Shown here one piece after another: positions 34,460-41,548 of a stretch of 64,000 bases of DNA. The notes beneath the pieces are model-generated. The model searched no databases. It was not told the origin of the DNA and saw only the letters and a program-made list of their open reading frames with translations. Numbering within the stretch: position 1 is the first letter of the stretch; each line of letters begins with the position of its first letter. The position numbers were made by a program, and so were the translations under genes. The stretch is taken from contig NZ_CP054475.1 in NCBI RefSeq assembly GCF_025345565.1, positions 3,947,129 through 4,011,128 of the forward strand, read 5' to 3'. This DNA comes from Thalassolituus hydrocarboniclasticus. GTDB taxonomy: Bacteria > Pseudomonadota > Gammaproteobacteria > Pseudomonadales > Oceanobacteraceae.

Positions 34460-35389
34460 TTAAAAACTCCAGTTTATGGTGCTTTCCAGCCGGTTTTGGC
34501 CATAGCTTGCTGCGGCAACGTCAGACTGGCGATCATCACGCTGCAAACTGACCGACCACTGCCAGCGTTTACTGAGTTGCCAGCGGCTGCTGATCTCCAG
34601 ACGCTGGCGCTGTTCCGTTACCGCGTCGTACTGACGCTGCTCCAGCCGCGCCCTCAGATGATTCACCACACCGAGCCCAAACCAGCGGCTGCGGTGTCTG
34701 AGTGACAGCCGTCCGATACCCGCCTGATAACTGTAAACCTGAGCATTCGCCTGTTCATCCACCCCCTGTATCAGGGCGCTGAGCGATAAGCCGCTGCTGC
34801 GGAAAAACCAGTACAGCTGCAGACGGGCAGCGCTGCGCTCACTGTCGCGGGCGCTGTTTTGTTCGTAGGTTTTGCGCATAAAATCGAACTGGGTGCGCAC
34901 ATACAGGGATTCTGACGGGATAAAGCCCAGAGCCGGGCTGATACGTTCGAGCTGCATATAACTCTGCCCGTCCACATCTGCGGTGGCCGCAATCAGTGAA
35001 ACATCGGTGGCCAGCACATCACCCTGATAACCAAGGCGCAAAAGGCCGGTCTGCAGGCGGTTGTCATATTCACTGTAGATCTGCCAGCGTTGTTCTTTCA
35101 GCCAGTAGCTGGTCTCAAACTGCACACCACGACGCCCCGCCGTACGCCAGCCAAGCGAAGCTTCCAGTGCATGATAACTGTCACCCAGGCCAGCATTGAT
35201 ATCGGTAACGTCGGGGGCAACATTGGAGTCGTAGCCGGCACCGGCGGCCAGCTCGAGCTGCAGTCCGGCCTTTGCCTGAGCGGCAAACACCAGTAATAAG
35301 ATAAGCAGCAGCCCCCGCTGCCGGAATACTCCGCGCAGGGGGGCTGCTGTTAGGGTTGCTAAAGGATTGAGCAAAATATCAGTCATCAA
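34460..35389 (-). CDS. Outer-membrane beta-barrel protein
   Basis: A 309-residue protein with an N-terminal hydrophobic signal (about 25-41, ending AKAG). The rest shows alternating amphipathic strands (for example LQLELAAGAGYDS, FETSYWLKEQRW, LQLYWFFRSS, LSLRHRSRW) and ends in NWSF, an aromatic C-terminus as expected for BAM substrates. Its start overlaps the DUF5666 gene by 11 bases, indicating translational coupling. No specific family is recognised. It belongs to the S8 protease / DUF5666 cluster and probably forms its outer-membrane component. Confidence 0.75.
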   Translation of the reverse strand: MMTDILLNPLATLTAAPLRGVFRQRGLLLILLLVFAAQAKAGLQLELAAGAGYDSNVAPDVTDINAGLGDSYHALEASLGWRTAGRRGVQFETSYWLKEQRWQIYSEYDNRLQTGLLRLGYQGDVLATDVSLIAATADVDGQSYMQLERISPALGFIPSESLYVRTQFDFMRKTYEQNSARDSERSAARLQLYWFFRSSGLSLSALIQGVDEQANAQVYSYQAGIGRLSLRHRSRWFGLGVVNHLRARLEQRQYDAVTEQRQRLEISSRWQLSKRWQWSVSLQRDDRQSDVAAASYGQNRLESTINWSF

Positions 35390-36734
35390 TTTCCATCGAC
35401 TGCACGATCAGAACCTGACCGTCGAATGAGCCTTCAATTTCAACCATATTGCCACTCACCAGAGAGGACAGCATAGCCGGGTCCTGCGCGCTGACATCCA
35501 CCGTCAGTCCCAGCAGCACAATAGTACCGGCACTCAGGTTGATGTCCGATACCGGGGCTTTCAGTTCCACCTTGCTGTCGGCGTCAACACGTTCCAGCAG
35601 CTGTGCACGGTACTGACCGGCCGTGGTTTCTTCGAGCAGCAGTTCAACATGATCACCGGGCTGCAGCATGCTCAGATTAAAGTACACTTCACCGTCGCGG
35701 TCATCGCGTACACGGGTACGCAGGTCGACGCTTACGGTAATACCCATTACGGTCAGGGTGTTTTCAGTGGTCGCCTGAACCACACCTTCCAGTTCAATTT
35801 CCGGTGCTTCTTCAAACTCGATTTCTTCCGCCAGCAGTACGCCATCGCTACCGACAACGCCTTCGACTTCAACCATCACACCCGCCTGTAAAGCCGACTG
35901 CTCGCCGTCATCAAATTCGGTTTCGCTGTCAAAGCGCACGGTCATACCGTTTACAACAAACTGGCTGTTGTCGCTATCAACGGCGGTCACCACGCCTGAC
36001 ATTTCCAGCTCGGTATCTTCTTCAAAGTCGCTGTCTTCGGCTTCAATTTCGCTGGCAACCAGCACGTCGCCGTCCAGAGCACCTTCAACTTCAACCAGCA
36101 TGCCATCGCTCAGCGTGGCGCCATCCAGATCCAGACTGGCAACGCTGGCATAGCTGATCAGCTGAGAACCGATCAGGAAAGTCTGCGCAGCACTGTCGAG
36201 GCCAGCCACAACACCGGTCAGTTCTTCCGGGCTCTGGTCATCGTCATCTGCGGCAATAAAGCTGGCGATGATGCGTCCTTCACCGGCGCTGTAACCGCTG
36301 ACTTCAACGCGCTGACCTGCACTCAGAGTCGCCAGATCAAGGCCTTCAAAAATGGTCATGGCATCGGTCACAACCGTCTGGCCGAGCACCGTCAGTGTAC
36401 CTGCCGCTGCATCAACGGCGGTTACTGTACCTTCAACGCTGACGTCATAAATAATTTCAACAGCCACACCTTCTGCACCATTGTGGTTACCGACAATAGT
36501 AACCACCTGACCAACCCGCAGGTCGCCCTGGATACCAGCGCGGTCATCCACCATAAACTGGCTGCGGTCGCTGTTAAAATGCACACCGTTAACAATCACA
36601 CTGCCAAAGCCGTCGATAACACCACGTGTTACCTGCTTGCCATTGTCTTTGGCAGATGAAGAACCACCACCACAAGCGGTTACCAGCAGCGAACCAGCCA
36701 GACAAACGGCAACAGACAGAAGATGTTTTTTCAT
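35379..36734 (-). CDS. DUF5666 repeat lipoprotein
   Basis: A 451-residue lipoprotein with lipobox LVTACG (cysteine near 21) followed by a GGGSSS linker. The body is a series of about six beta-rich repeats of roughly 65 residues, each with a pattern like GxVxxVDxxAxTxxVxGxxV and long acidic stretches (EEDTELEMSG, EEIEFEEAPE), matching DUF5666/OB-like repeats. An ECF-type promoter match lies 41-66 bases upstream. It is followed by the barrel gene with overlap. A binding or scaffold role at the outer membrane is plausible, but no activity is known. Confidence 0.82.
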   Translation of the reverse strand: MKKHLLSVAVCLAGSLLVTACGGGSSSAKDNGKQVTRGVIDGFGSVIVNGVHFNSDRSQFMVDDRAGIQGDLRVGQVVTIVGNHNGAEGVAVEIIYDVSVEGTVTAVDAAAGTLTVLGQTVVTDAMTIFEGLDLATLSAGQRVEVSGYSAGEGRIIASFIAADDDDQSPEELTGVVAGLDSAAQTFLIGSQLISYASVASLDLDGATLSDGMLVEVEGALDGDVLVASEIEAEDSDFEEDTELEMSGVVTAVDSDNSQFVVNGMTVRFDSETEFDDGEQSALQAGVMVEVEGVVGSDGVLLAEEIEFEEAPEIELEGVVQATTENTLTVMGITVSVDLRTRVRDDRDGEVYFNLSMLQPGDHVELLLEETTAGQYRAQLLERVDADSKVELKAPVSDINLSAGTIVLLGLTVDVSAQDPAMLSSLVSGNMVEIEGSFDGQVLIVQSMEIDD

Positions 36735-36774
36735 AGCAATACTCTCTCGTTTATTTCAGTGAACTCACTGGTAA

Positions 36775-36800
36775 AAACGCCGGCGGTTGAAAAATATTCC
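36775..36800 (-). promoter_or_regulatory. ECF-type promoter match upstream of the DUF5666 gene
   Basis: GGAAT (36796-36800), a 16-base spacer and CGTTT (36775-36779) on the minus strand. It would start transcription about 35 bases before the DUF5666 start. It matches the patterns before the sigma and S8 genes. Confidence 0.55.
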
Positions 36801-36811
36801 ATCCATTATTG

Positions 36812-38212
36812 TTAACTTTCGTTAAAGAGAGATTGCATAAGACCAAAGCCAAAAACCGGATCGCGTCCGGCCTCGCCCAGATCCAGAGCCTGGCGGGATA
36901 AACGTTCACGCTCTGTCTGACAGTCCTCTGGCGGGCTTGAGGCCAGTACCGCCGTGGCCAGCGCCGTAGCGAAAGAGGTACCGGACATCATCCCGTGGCC
37001 GTCAGCTGTGACCACCCTGAGGTTGACCCCCGGCAATGCAAACTCAACATGCTCGCCCTGTACTGCCCGGTTAAAAATCCGCTGCTGCTCATCCACTGCG
37101 GTGATGGCAATCACCTCCGCATAGGCTGCCGGATAACGCGGAAAGGCGGCCGCACCGTCATTACCCACCGATGACAGCAACTGCACACCACGCGCCTGTA
37201 CCTGAGTCAGCACACGTTGCAGCAAGGGGTTAGGCGGACCGGAGAGCGACATATTGATCAGCTCCACATCGTTCTGCAGCAGCCAGTCCAGACCGGCGAT
37301 CAGCTGACCGGCGCTGGCCTGCACCGGCCCGTCCGCCGAGCGGGCAAACACCACCGCATTGACCAGTTGCACCGAGGTCAGCAGACCCGGAACCGCACAG
37401 CCGGAGTTGGCCGCCAGCAGACCGGCGATGGCCGTACCATGGCGGCTGTCGGGCAATGCATCCGCAGCATGAAACTCACGCTGCGCGATATTCACGCCGG
37501 CAAAACAGGGGTGTTGGGTATCAATGGCGGAATCCATCATGCCGATAATCCGCTGTGCCGTTCTGGCCTGCGGCCAGCCCAGTGCATCCGCTGCGTGTAG
37601 TCCCGAACCGGGGGCCGGTTTCTGCGCTGCGTTCGGAGCCGCATCACCGTCGAGCCGGTAGTAATGATCCGGCGCAACCGTATCCTGCAGCGCTTTCTGC
37701 TGTTCTGGCAGCTCTGGCATTTCGTCAAACGTGATCAGATGCAGCCCAAGCGCAGGCAGAGGCTCAGCCGCCACCGCCTTAACACCCTGAGCCTGCAGGG
37801 CCTGCCATTCTTCCGCACTTAATAAGGCAATAAAGCGCTCAGGTTCAGTCTCGTCGAACGCATCTTCGAGCTGTTCTTCCAGTTCATCTAACTGCCGGGC
37901 GGCCAGAATATGCTGCAGTTTATCTTCCAGCTCCTCTTCACGGTCATCCAGAGAATCGTCCAGCTTGTCTTCCAGTTCGTCCTCAAGCTCGTCTTCCAGA
38001 TCATCATCGAGCTCGTCTTCCAGCCGTTCTTCCAGCTCTTCCTCCAGCCGGTCTTCAAGTTCCTCCTGAGCATCGAGCATCTCTTCCAGCTGTTCCTCCA
38101 GACGCTCTTCCAGCAGTTCTTCCTGCTCTTCCAGGTCGTCATCCGCATCGCTTTCCGCCAGCAGCGGCAGGGGCATGACTAATAAAATGTACAGCAGCCA
38201 ACACGCTTTCAC
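36812..38212 (-). CDS. S8 (subtilisin-like) serine protease with acidic coiled N-terminus
   Basis: 466 residues from the GTG at 38212. That start has GGGAG six bases upstream and gives a proper signal peptide (MKACWLLYILLVMPLPLLAE); an in-frame GTG at 38266 would only add a basic leader. After the signal comes about 95 residues made almost only of E, D, L, R and K in heptad-like repeats (LEEQLEEML, LEDELDDDLEDEL). The S8 domain follows from about 210, with predicted triad D227 (MMDSAID), H258 (RHGTAIAG) and S413 (SGTSFATALA). It is encoded divergently from the ECF sigma factor, with an ECF-like promoter. Confidence 0.87.
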   Translation of the reverse strand: MKACWLLYILLVMPLPLLAESDADDDLEEQEELLEERLEEQLEEMLDAQEELEDRLEEELEERLEDELDDDLEDELEDELEDKLDDSLDDREEELEDKLQHILAARQLDELEEQLEDAFDETEPERFIALLSAEEWQALQAQGVKAVAAEPLPALGLHLITFDEMPELPEQQKALQDTVAPDHYYRLDGDAAPNAAQKPAPGSGLHAADALGWPQARTAQRIIGMMDSAIDTQHPCFAGVNIAQREFHAADALPDSRHGTAIAGLLAANSGCAVPGLLTSVQLVNAVVFARSADGPVQASAGQLIAGLDWLLQNDVELINMSLSGPPNPLLQRVLTQVQARGVQLLSSVGNDGAAAFPRYPAAYAEVIAITAVDEQQRIFNRAVQGEHVEFALPGVNLRVVTADGHGMMSGTSFATALATAVLASSPPEDCQTERERLSRQALDLGEAGRDPVFGFGLMQSLFNES

Positions 38213-38291
38213 TCTAAACTCCCGCTGTCTGTGCTTATTCCGGTATCGCCAGCCTGTGTTAAACACTGGGTTATCCGGTTGCTTCTCTCTT

Positions 38292-38318
38292 TAACGATTA
38301 TCCGGCCGGAATATTTCC
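38292..38318 (-). promoter_or_regulatory. ECF-type promoter match upstream of the S8 gene
   Basis: GGAAA (38314-38318), a 17-base spacer and CGTTA (38292-38296) on the minus strand, giving a leader of about 70 bases before the GTG at 38212. Confidence 0.5.
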
Positions 38319-38325
38319 TGCACAT

Positions 38326-38351
38326 GGAATAAAACTTCATGTCCCGCGTTT
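38326..38351 (+). promoter_or_regulatory. ECF-type promoter match upstream of the sigma gene
   Basis: GGAAT (38326-38330), a 16-base spacer and CGTTT (38347-38351). The -10 end is only 7 bases before the sigma ATG, so the transcript would be leaderless or nearly so. The match suggests autoregulation. Confidence 0.5.
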
Positions 38352-38358
38352 ACCTGAT

Positions 38359-38847
38359 ATGAATATTCAGCATCAACATTTTCAGCAGCAATTACTGGCA
38401 GCGCTTCCGGCAATCCGACGCTATTGCCTGGCGCTTACCGGTCAGCAACACAGTGCCGATGATCTGCTTCAGGCAACGGTCGAGCGGGCACTGGCTCGCT
38501 GGCAACAATATCAGGCAGACACCCACTTTGATCGTTGGTTATATCGTCTCTGCCGCAACCTTTGGATTGATACCATGCGCCGGGAAAAACCAAGCGACAG
38601 TCTGGATGAAGAACACGACACCGTGCTTTCCGGCAGCAATCTCGCCGAACAGTACGAAACCCATACCACACTGGCCAGGGTGCAGGCACATATGCAGCAG
38701 TTAAGCGAAGTACTGCGCACCACACTTTATCTGGTCGCAGTTGAAGGCCACAGCTATCAGGAAGCGGCCGACATTATGGAAGTACCAGTGGGTACCATCA
38801 TGAGCCGCCTTGCCCGCGCCCGCCAACAGCTCAGTCTGGCACTGTAG
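38359..38847 (+). CDS. ECF-type RNA polymerase sigma factor
   Basis: A 162-residue sigma70 protein with only regions 2 and 4. Region 2 includes SADDLLQATVERALARWQQY and DRWLYRLCRNLWIDTMRRE; region 4 (about 105-158) includes YQEAADIMEVPVGTIMSRLARARQQL (both quoted in part). The anti-sigma gene follows 9 bases later. It is divergent from the S8 protease, DUF5666 and barrel genes, and GGAAW-N16/17-CGTTW motifs precede it and two of those targets. It probably controls this envelope cluster in response to an unknown signal. Confidence 0.93.
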   Translation: MNIQHQHFQQQLLAALPAIRRYCLALTGQQHSADDLLQATVERALARWQQYQADTHFDRWLYRLCRNLWIDTMRREKPSDSLDEEHDTVLSGSNLAEQYETHTTLARVQAHMQQLSEVLRTTLYLVAVEGHSYQEAADIMEVPVGTIMSRLARARQQLSLAL

Positions 38848-38856
38848 GAGAACAGC

Positions 38857-39504
38857 ATGCATACCATCAGCGACGAACAGTTATCGGCCTTTATTGATAA
38901 GGCTTTACCCGACAGCGAAATGCATCATATCAATAACTTGCTGGCGGAGTCTGCGGAACTCAGGGAGCGCCTGCACAAACTGCAACAGGCCGATGAGATG
39001 GCACGGCAGTTTTTTGCCAGTCAGGATGATATCCCCCTGCCCGCCGGCCTGCTGGAACAGATAAAGGCGCACCAGCCCGAAGCGGAGGTAGTGCAATTCC
39101 AGCCGCGCGTACGCTGGCCATGGGCCATTGCCGCCAGCGTAGTGCTGAGCGTTGGCCTTGTCTGGCAACTACTGTCACCGGCGGCCTATACCGCAACCGA
39201 CCGCGCTTTGCTCAGCATGAGTTCCGGCAGCGTAAAAATTATGAACGCAGAGGAACGTCTTGAGATTACCCGCTCAGAGCTGAACAGCGCAGGCCAGTTC
39301 TGCCGGTATTTTATTGTGCATACACCGGTCAGCTCAGAGGAAAGCAGCGCCTGCTGGCAGGGTGAGCAGTGGCTTTATCAGTCACCGGGAAGCAGCAGTC
39401 AGTACCAGCCGGCCAGCGCCAGCGAACAGCCAGCGCAAAGCCTGAGCGCCGACGAGGAAGAACGCTGGCTGCGTACCCTGTCACAGCAGATACAGGCCGA
39501 CTAA
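38857..39504 (+). CDS. Membrane anti-sigma factor
   Basis: A 215-residue protein. The N-terminal cytoplasmic part (about 1-80) begins with the anti-sigma style ISDEQLSAFIDKALPDSE and lacks the zinc HxxxCxxC motif. One membrane helix lies at about 87-107 (WPWAIAASVVLSVGLVW). The periplasmic part has two cysteines (QFCRYF and SACWQG) that could form a disulfide, and a Ser/Gln-rich tail. It is expected to hold the ECF sigma at the membrane until a periplasmic signal releases it. GGAGAA precedes the ATG. Confidence 0.88.
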   Translation: MHTISDEQLSAFIDKALPDSEMHHINNLLAESAELRERLHKLQQADEMARQFFASQDDIPLPAGLLEQIKAHQPEAEVVQFQPRVRWPWAIAASVVLSVGLVWQLLSPAAYTATDRALLSMSSGSVKIMNAEERLEITRSELNSAGQFCRYFIVHTPVSSEESSACWQGEQWLYQSPGSSSQYQPASASEQPAQSLSADEEERWLRTLSQQIQAD

Positions 39505-39595
39505 GCCGCACGCCTGTTTAGGGCTGCGTTCTCAGACAGTGGGCAGTAAATATTTTTGTCATCTGTGTATGCGACCCTGACCTTCTGTTATTGAA

Positions 39596-40144
39596 ATGGC
39601 AAAGGATATGCGCAATCTGATGAACCCTCTTTATCCGGCTCTCGTACTTCTCTGCGCCGGTTCTTTGCATGCCGAGCCCCTGGCAAAAGACAACTGGCAG
39701 GAACGCATGGCCATTGGCATCGGCAGCGGCAGCACGTTTTCGGTTACCGGCCTGCGGCTGGATATTCCCCTGACAGATACCATGGATCTGCTGCCTGTTA
39801 TCGGCCTTGGTGGCGCACTCGGTTTACAACACCGGCCACTGGAGAGCTATCCGCGTTTTGGTTACGGTGCCATGTACGGTGCTGTCGCGCTTGCAACCAG
39901 CTACGGAGAAGACGGAATCAGCACCGAAGAGCCCTGTTATGGTGCCAGTCTGTTTGTAGGAATAACGCCCCGCTATGATCGTTTCAGCGTCAGTAGCAGT
40001 GTTGGTTATGTTGTACCGTCCACACCGGCCGGAGCCTGCTCTGATAATTCGGAACGTACCGATGGCAACCCGCACTGGCAGATATCTGTGGGGCTGCATT
40101 TACCATTGCGCATCCGTGCCCTGGGCCGGCTCCACCGCTGGTAA
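39596..40144 (+). CDS. Small predicted outer-membrane or secreted protein
   Basis: A 182-residue protein with a signal peptide ending SLHAEP. Starts at 39596, 39608 or 39620 are possible; AAGGA at 39602-39606 favours 39620. The mature part has alternating beta strands with glycines and aromatics (MAIGIGSGSTFSVTGLRLDIPL, quoted as first strand pair) and two cysteines. It resembles a small eight-strand barrel, but no family is recognised. It follows the sigma/anti-sigma pair by 91 bases. Confidence 0.65.
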   Translation: MAKDMRNLMNPLYPALVLLCAGSLHAEPLAKDNWQERMAIGIGSGSTFSVTGLRLDIPLTDTMDLLPVIGLGGALGLQHRPLESYPRFGYGAMYGAVALATSYGEDGISTEEPCYGASLFVGITPRYDRFSVSSSVGYVVPSTPAGACSDNSERTDGNPHWQISVGLHLPLRIRALGRLHRW

Positions 40145-40153
40145 TACACCGGG

Positions 40154-40900
40154 CTACTGCCCGGTCATGATCTGAGCAGAAGGTGTTGCAAGCTGCTCAA
40201 GAGTTGCCAGCATGATTCCATCATCACCACTGAGTACCACCTCGTTCCCCTGCACAATCAGATCCGTACAATTCAAACCTGTGTGCAGCGCAGCGACTGT
40301 GGGCTGCAGCGGATTGCTGACATCCACTTCCTGCAAACCTGCAGCGGTGCAGACATAGAGCACAGAACCCGACAACGCGAGCCCCTGCGGCTGGGGTAAC
40401 GGCAAAACAGCCAGCAACCAGATGTTATCGCCAGAGCTTGTGTCGTAAATCAACAACCGGTCTTCTCCTTCATCACCGCAGCGATTGCCAGCCCTGACGG
40501 TAATGTACATCAGGTCATCACGGCCAATAGCAGGATCACAACTGCGGGCATGGCGGGCAAAGGCCAGCCGCATCAGCGCTCCATCACTGCCAACCTGCAG
40601 TACATAGCTGCCGTCGCTGGCGCCGACAAGAACCTTGTCCGTTCCTTCCACTGACAGTGTTTCGCCAAAGCTCAGATCCAGCGAATCCCGCAATACCGGT
40701 TTTGCCGGATCGCTCAGATCGTAGGTATGAACCCGCTCTGAATTACTCAGCACCACCAGATAGCCATTCTGTATAACCATTCCCGACGTGGAGCCATTAA
40801 CGCTGCTGCTCAGATCCGAACTACCCGAATCACCACCACAGGCGCTGAGCAGCCCTGTCAGACACAGAGCAAGAGTGAGCAGCTTCCAGTTCGCAGTCAT
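40154..40900 (-). CDS. Lipoprotein with LVIVD-like propeller repeats
   Basis: A 248-residue lipoprotein with lipobox LLSACG (cysteine near 21) and a Ser/Gly linker. The body has repeated beta units such as GYLVVLSNSERVHTYDLSDPAKPVLRDSL (first of several, quoted as pattern) and LQEVDVSNPLQPTVAAL, which resemble LVIVD/WD-like propeller blades. It overlaps the upstream lipoprotein gene by 4 bases (ATGA), so the pair is translated together. It probably lies at the outer membrane as a binding or structural protein. Confidence 0.72.
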   Translation of the reverse strand: MTANWKLLTLALCLTGLLSACGGDSGSSDLSSSVNGSTSGMVIQNGYLVVLSNSERVHTYDLSDPAKPVLRDSLDLSFGETLSVEGTDKVLVGASDGSYVLQVGSDGALMRLAFARHARSCDPAIGRDDLMYITVRAGNRCGDEGEDRLLIYDTSSGDNIWLLAVLPLPQPQGLALSGSVLYVCTAAGLQEVDVSNPLQPTVAALHTGLNCTDLIVQGNEVVLSGDDGIMLATLEQLATPSAQIMTGQ

Positions 40901-41481
40901 TGTTGCACCCCATAAAGAAAACGACGGCCATCCACCGTGTCATAGCCAATGATCAGCGGATGCCCTCCATCCAGAACCCCACTCTTAAAATCAGCGCCCT
41001 CAATCCACTTACTGGGCTGGCGCGGCATGGAATACTGATCGGTAACCCGCTTCACGCTATTGGCGCTGTAGGTGGCATCGCGCAGATCGGCAAGGTTGAT
41101 GGCATACAGGTCGGTAAAGCTGTTGGTGTAAAGGTAGCCATTACTGATGGTCAGCTCGGTGGCACCAGGCAGAGGGTAGAAGCCTATCCGCAGGGGATTC
41201 TGTCGATCAGAGATATCGAAGAAGTGATGCCCGGAGTAACGGTCATTAACGACCAGTAAATCACCGCTCTGCAGCAGTTTACCCGGACTGCGTAACGGCA
41301 CGCTGTTACCGTAAACCGGGACAGGCAGGCGTTGCAGATCATCCGGATCGAGGTACACCGGGATGTCACAGTATTGATCATCGTGCTGGCAGACTTTTTC
41401 ATGCCACTTCTGATAGAAGGGATTGCAGCCAACCAGTGTAACAACAGAAAAAAATGCCAGAATCCTGAATTGCATAGTCAT
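40897..41481 (-). CDS. Lipoprotein, partner of the propeller lipoprotein
   Basis: A 194-residue lipoprotein with lipobox TLVGCN (cysteine near 19). It contains LLVVNDRYSGHHFFDISDRQNPLRIGFY-type LVIVD blades (pattern), and a cysteine pair in CQHDDQYC. The start is 41481 or MQF at 41475; a perfect 9-bp inverted repeat covers the leader just before it. It could be the N-terminal half of a propeller completed by the next gene. No function is recognised. Confidence 0.7.
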   Translation of the reverse strand: MTMQFRILAFFSVVTLVGCNPFYQKWHEKVCQHDDQYCDIPVYLDPDDLQRLPVPVYGNSVPLRSPGKLLQSGDLLVVNDRYSGHHFFDISDRQNPLRIGFYPLPGATELTISNGYLYTNSFTDLYAINLADLRDATYSANSVKRVTDQYSMPRQPSKWIEGADFKSGVLDGGHPLIIGYDTVDGRRFLYGVQQ

Positions 41482-41485
41482 CGTC

Positions 41486-41512
41486 CCTGATAGGTAAACG
41501 CACCCTATCAGG
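41486..41512. promoter_or_regulatory. Inverted repeat in the leader of the lipoprotein pair
   Basis: CCTGATAGG, 9 bases, CCTATCAGG. It ends 5 bases before the first possible start and includes the likely ribosome site, so an operator or a translation-blocking hairpin is possible. Confidence 0.5.
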
Positions 41513-41548
41513 AATTGATGACAAAACGGTTATTGCAGCATTAACTAC

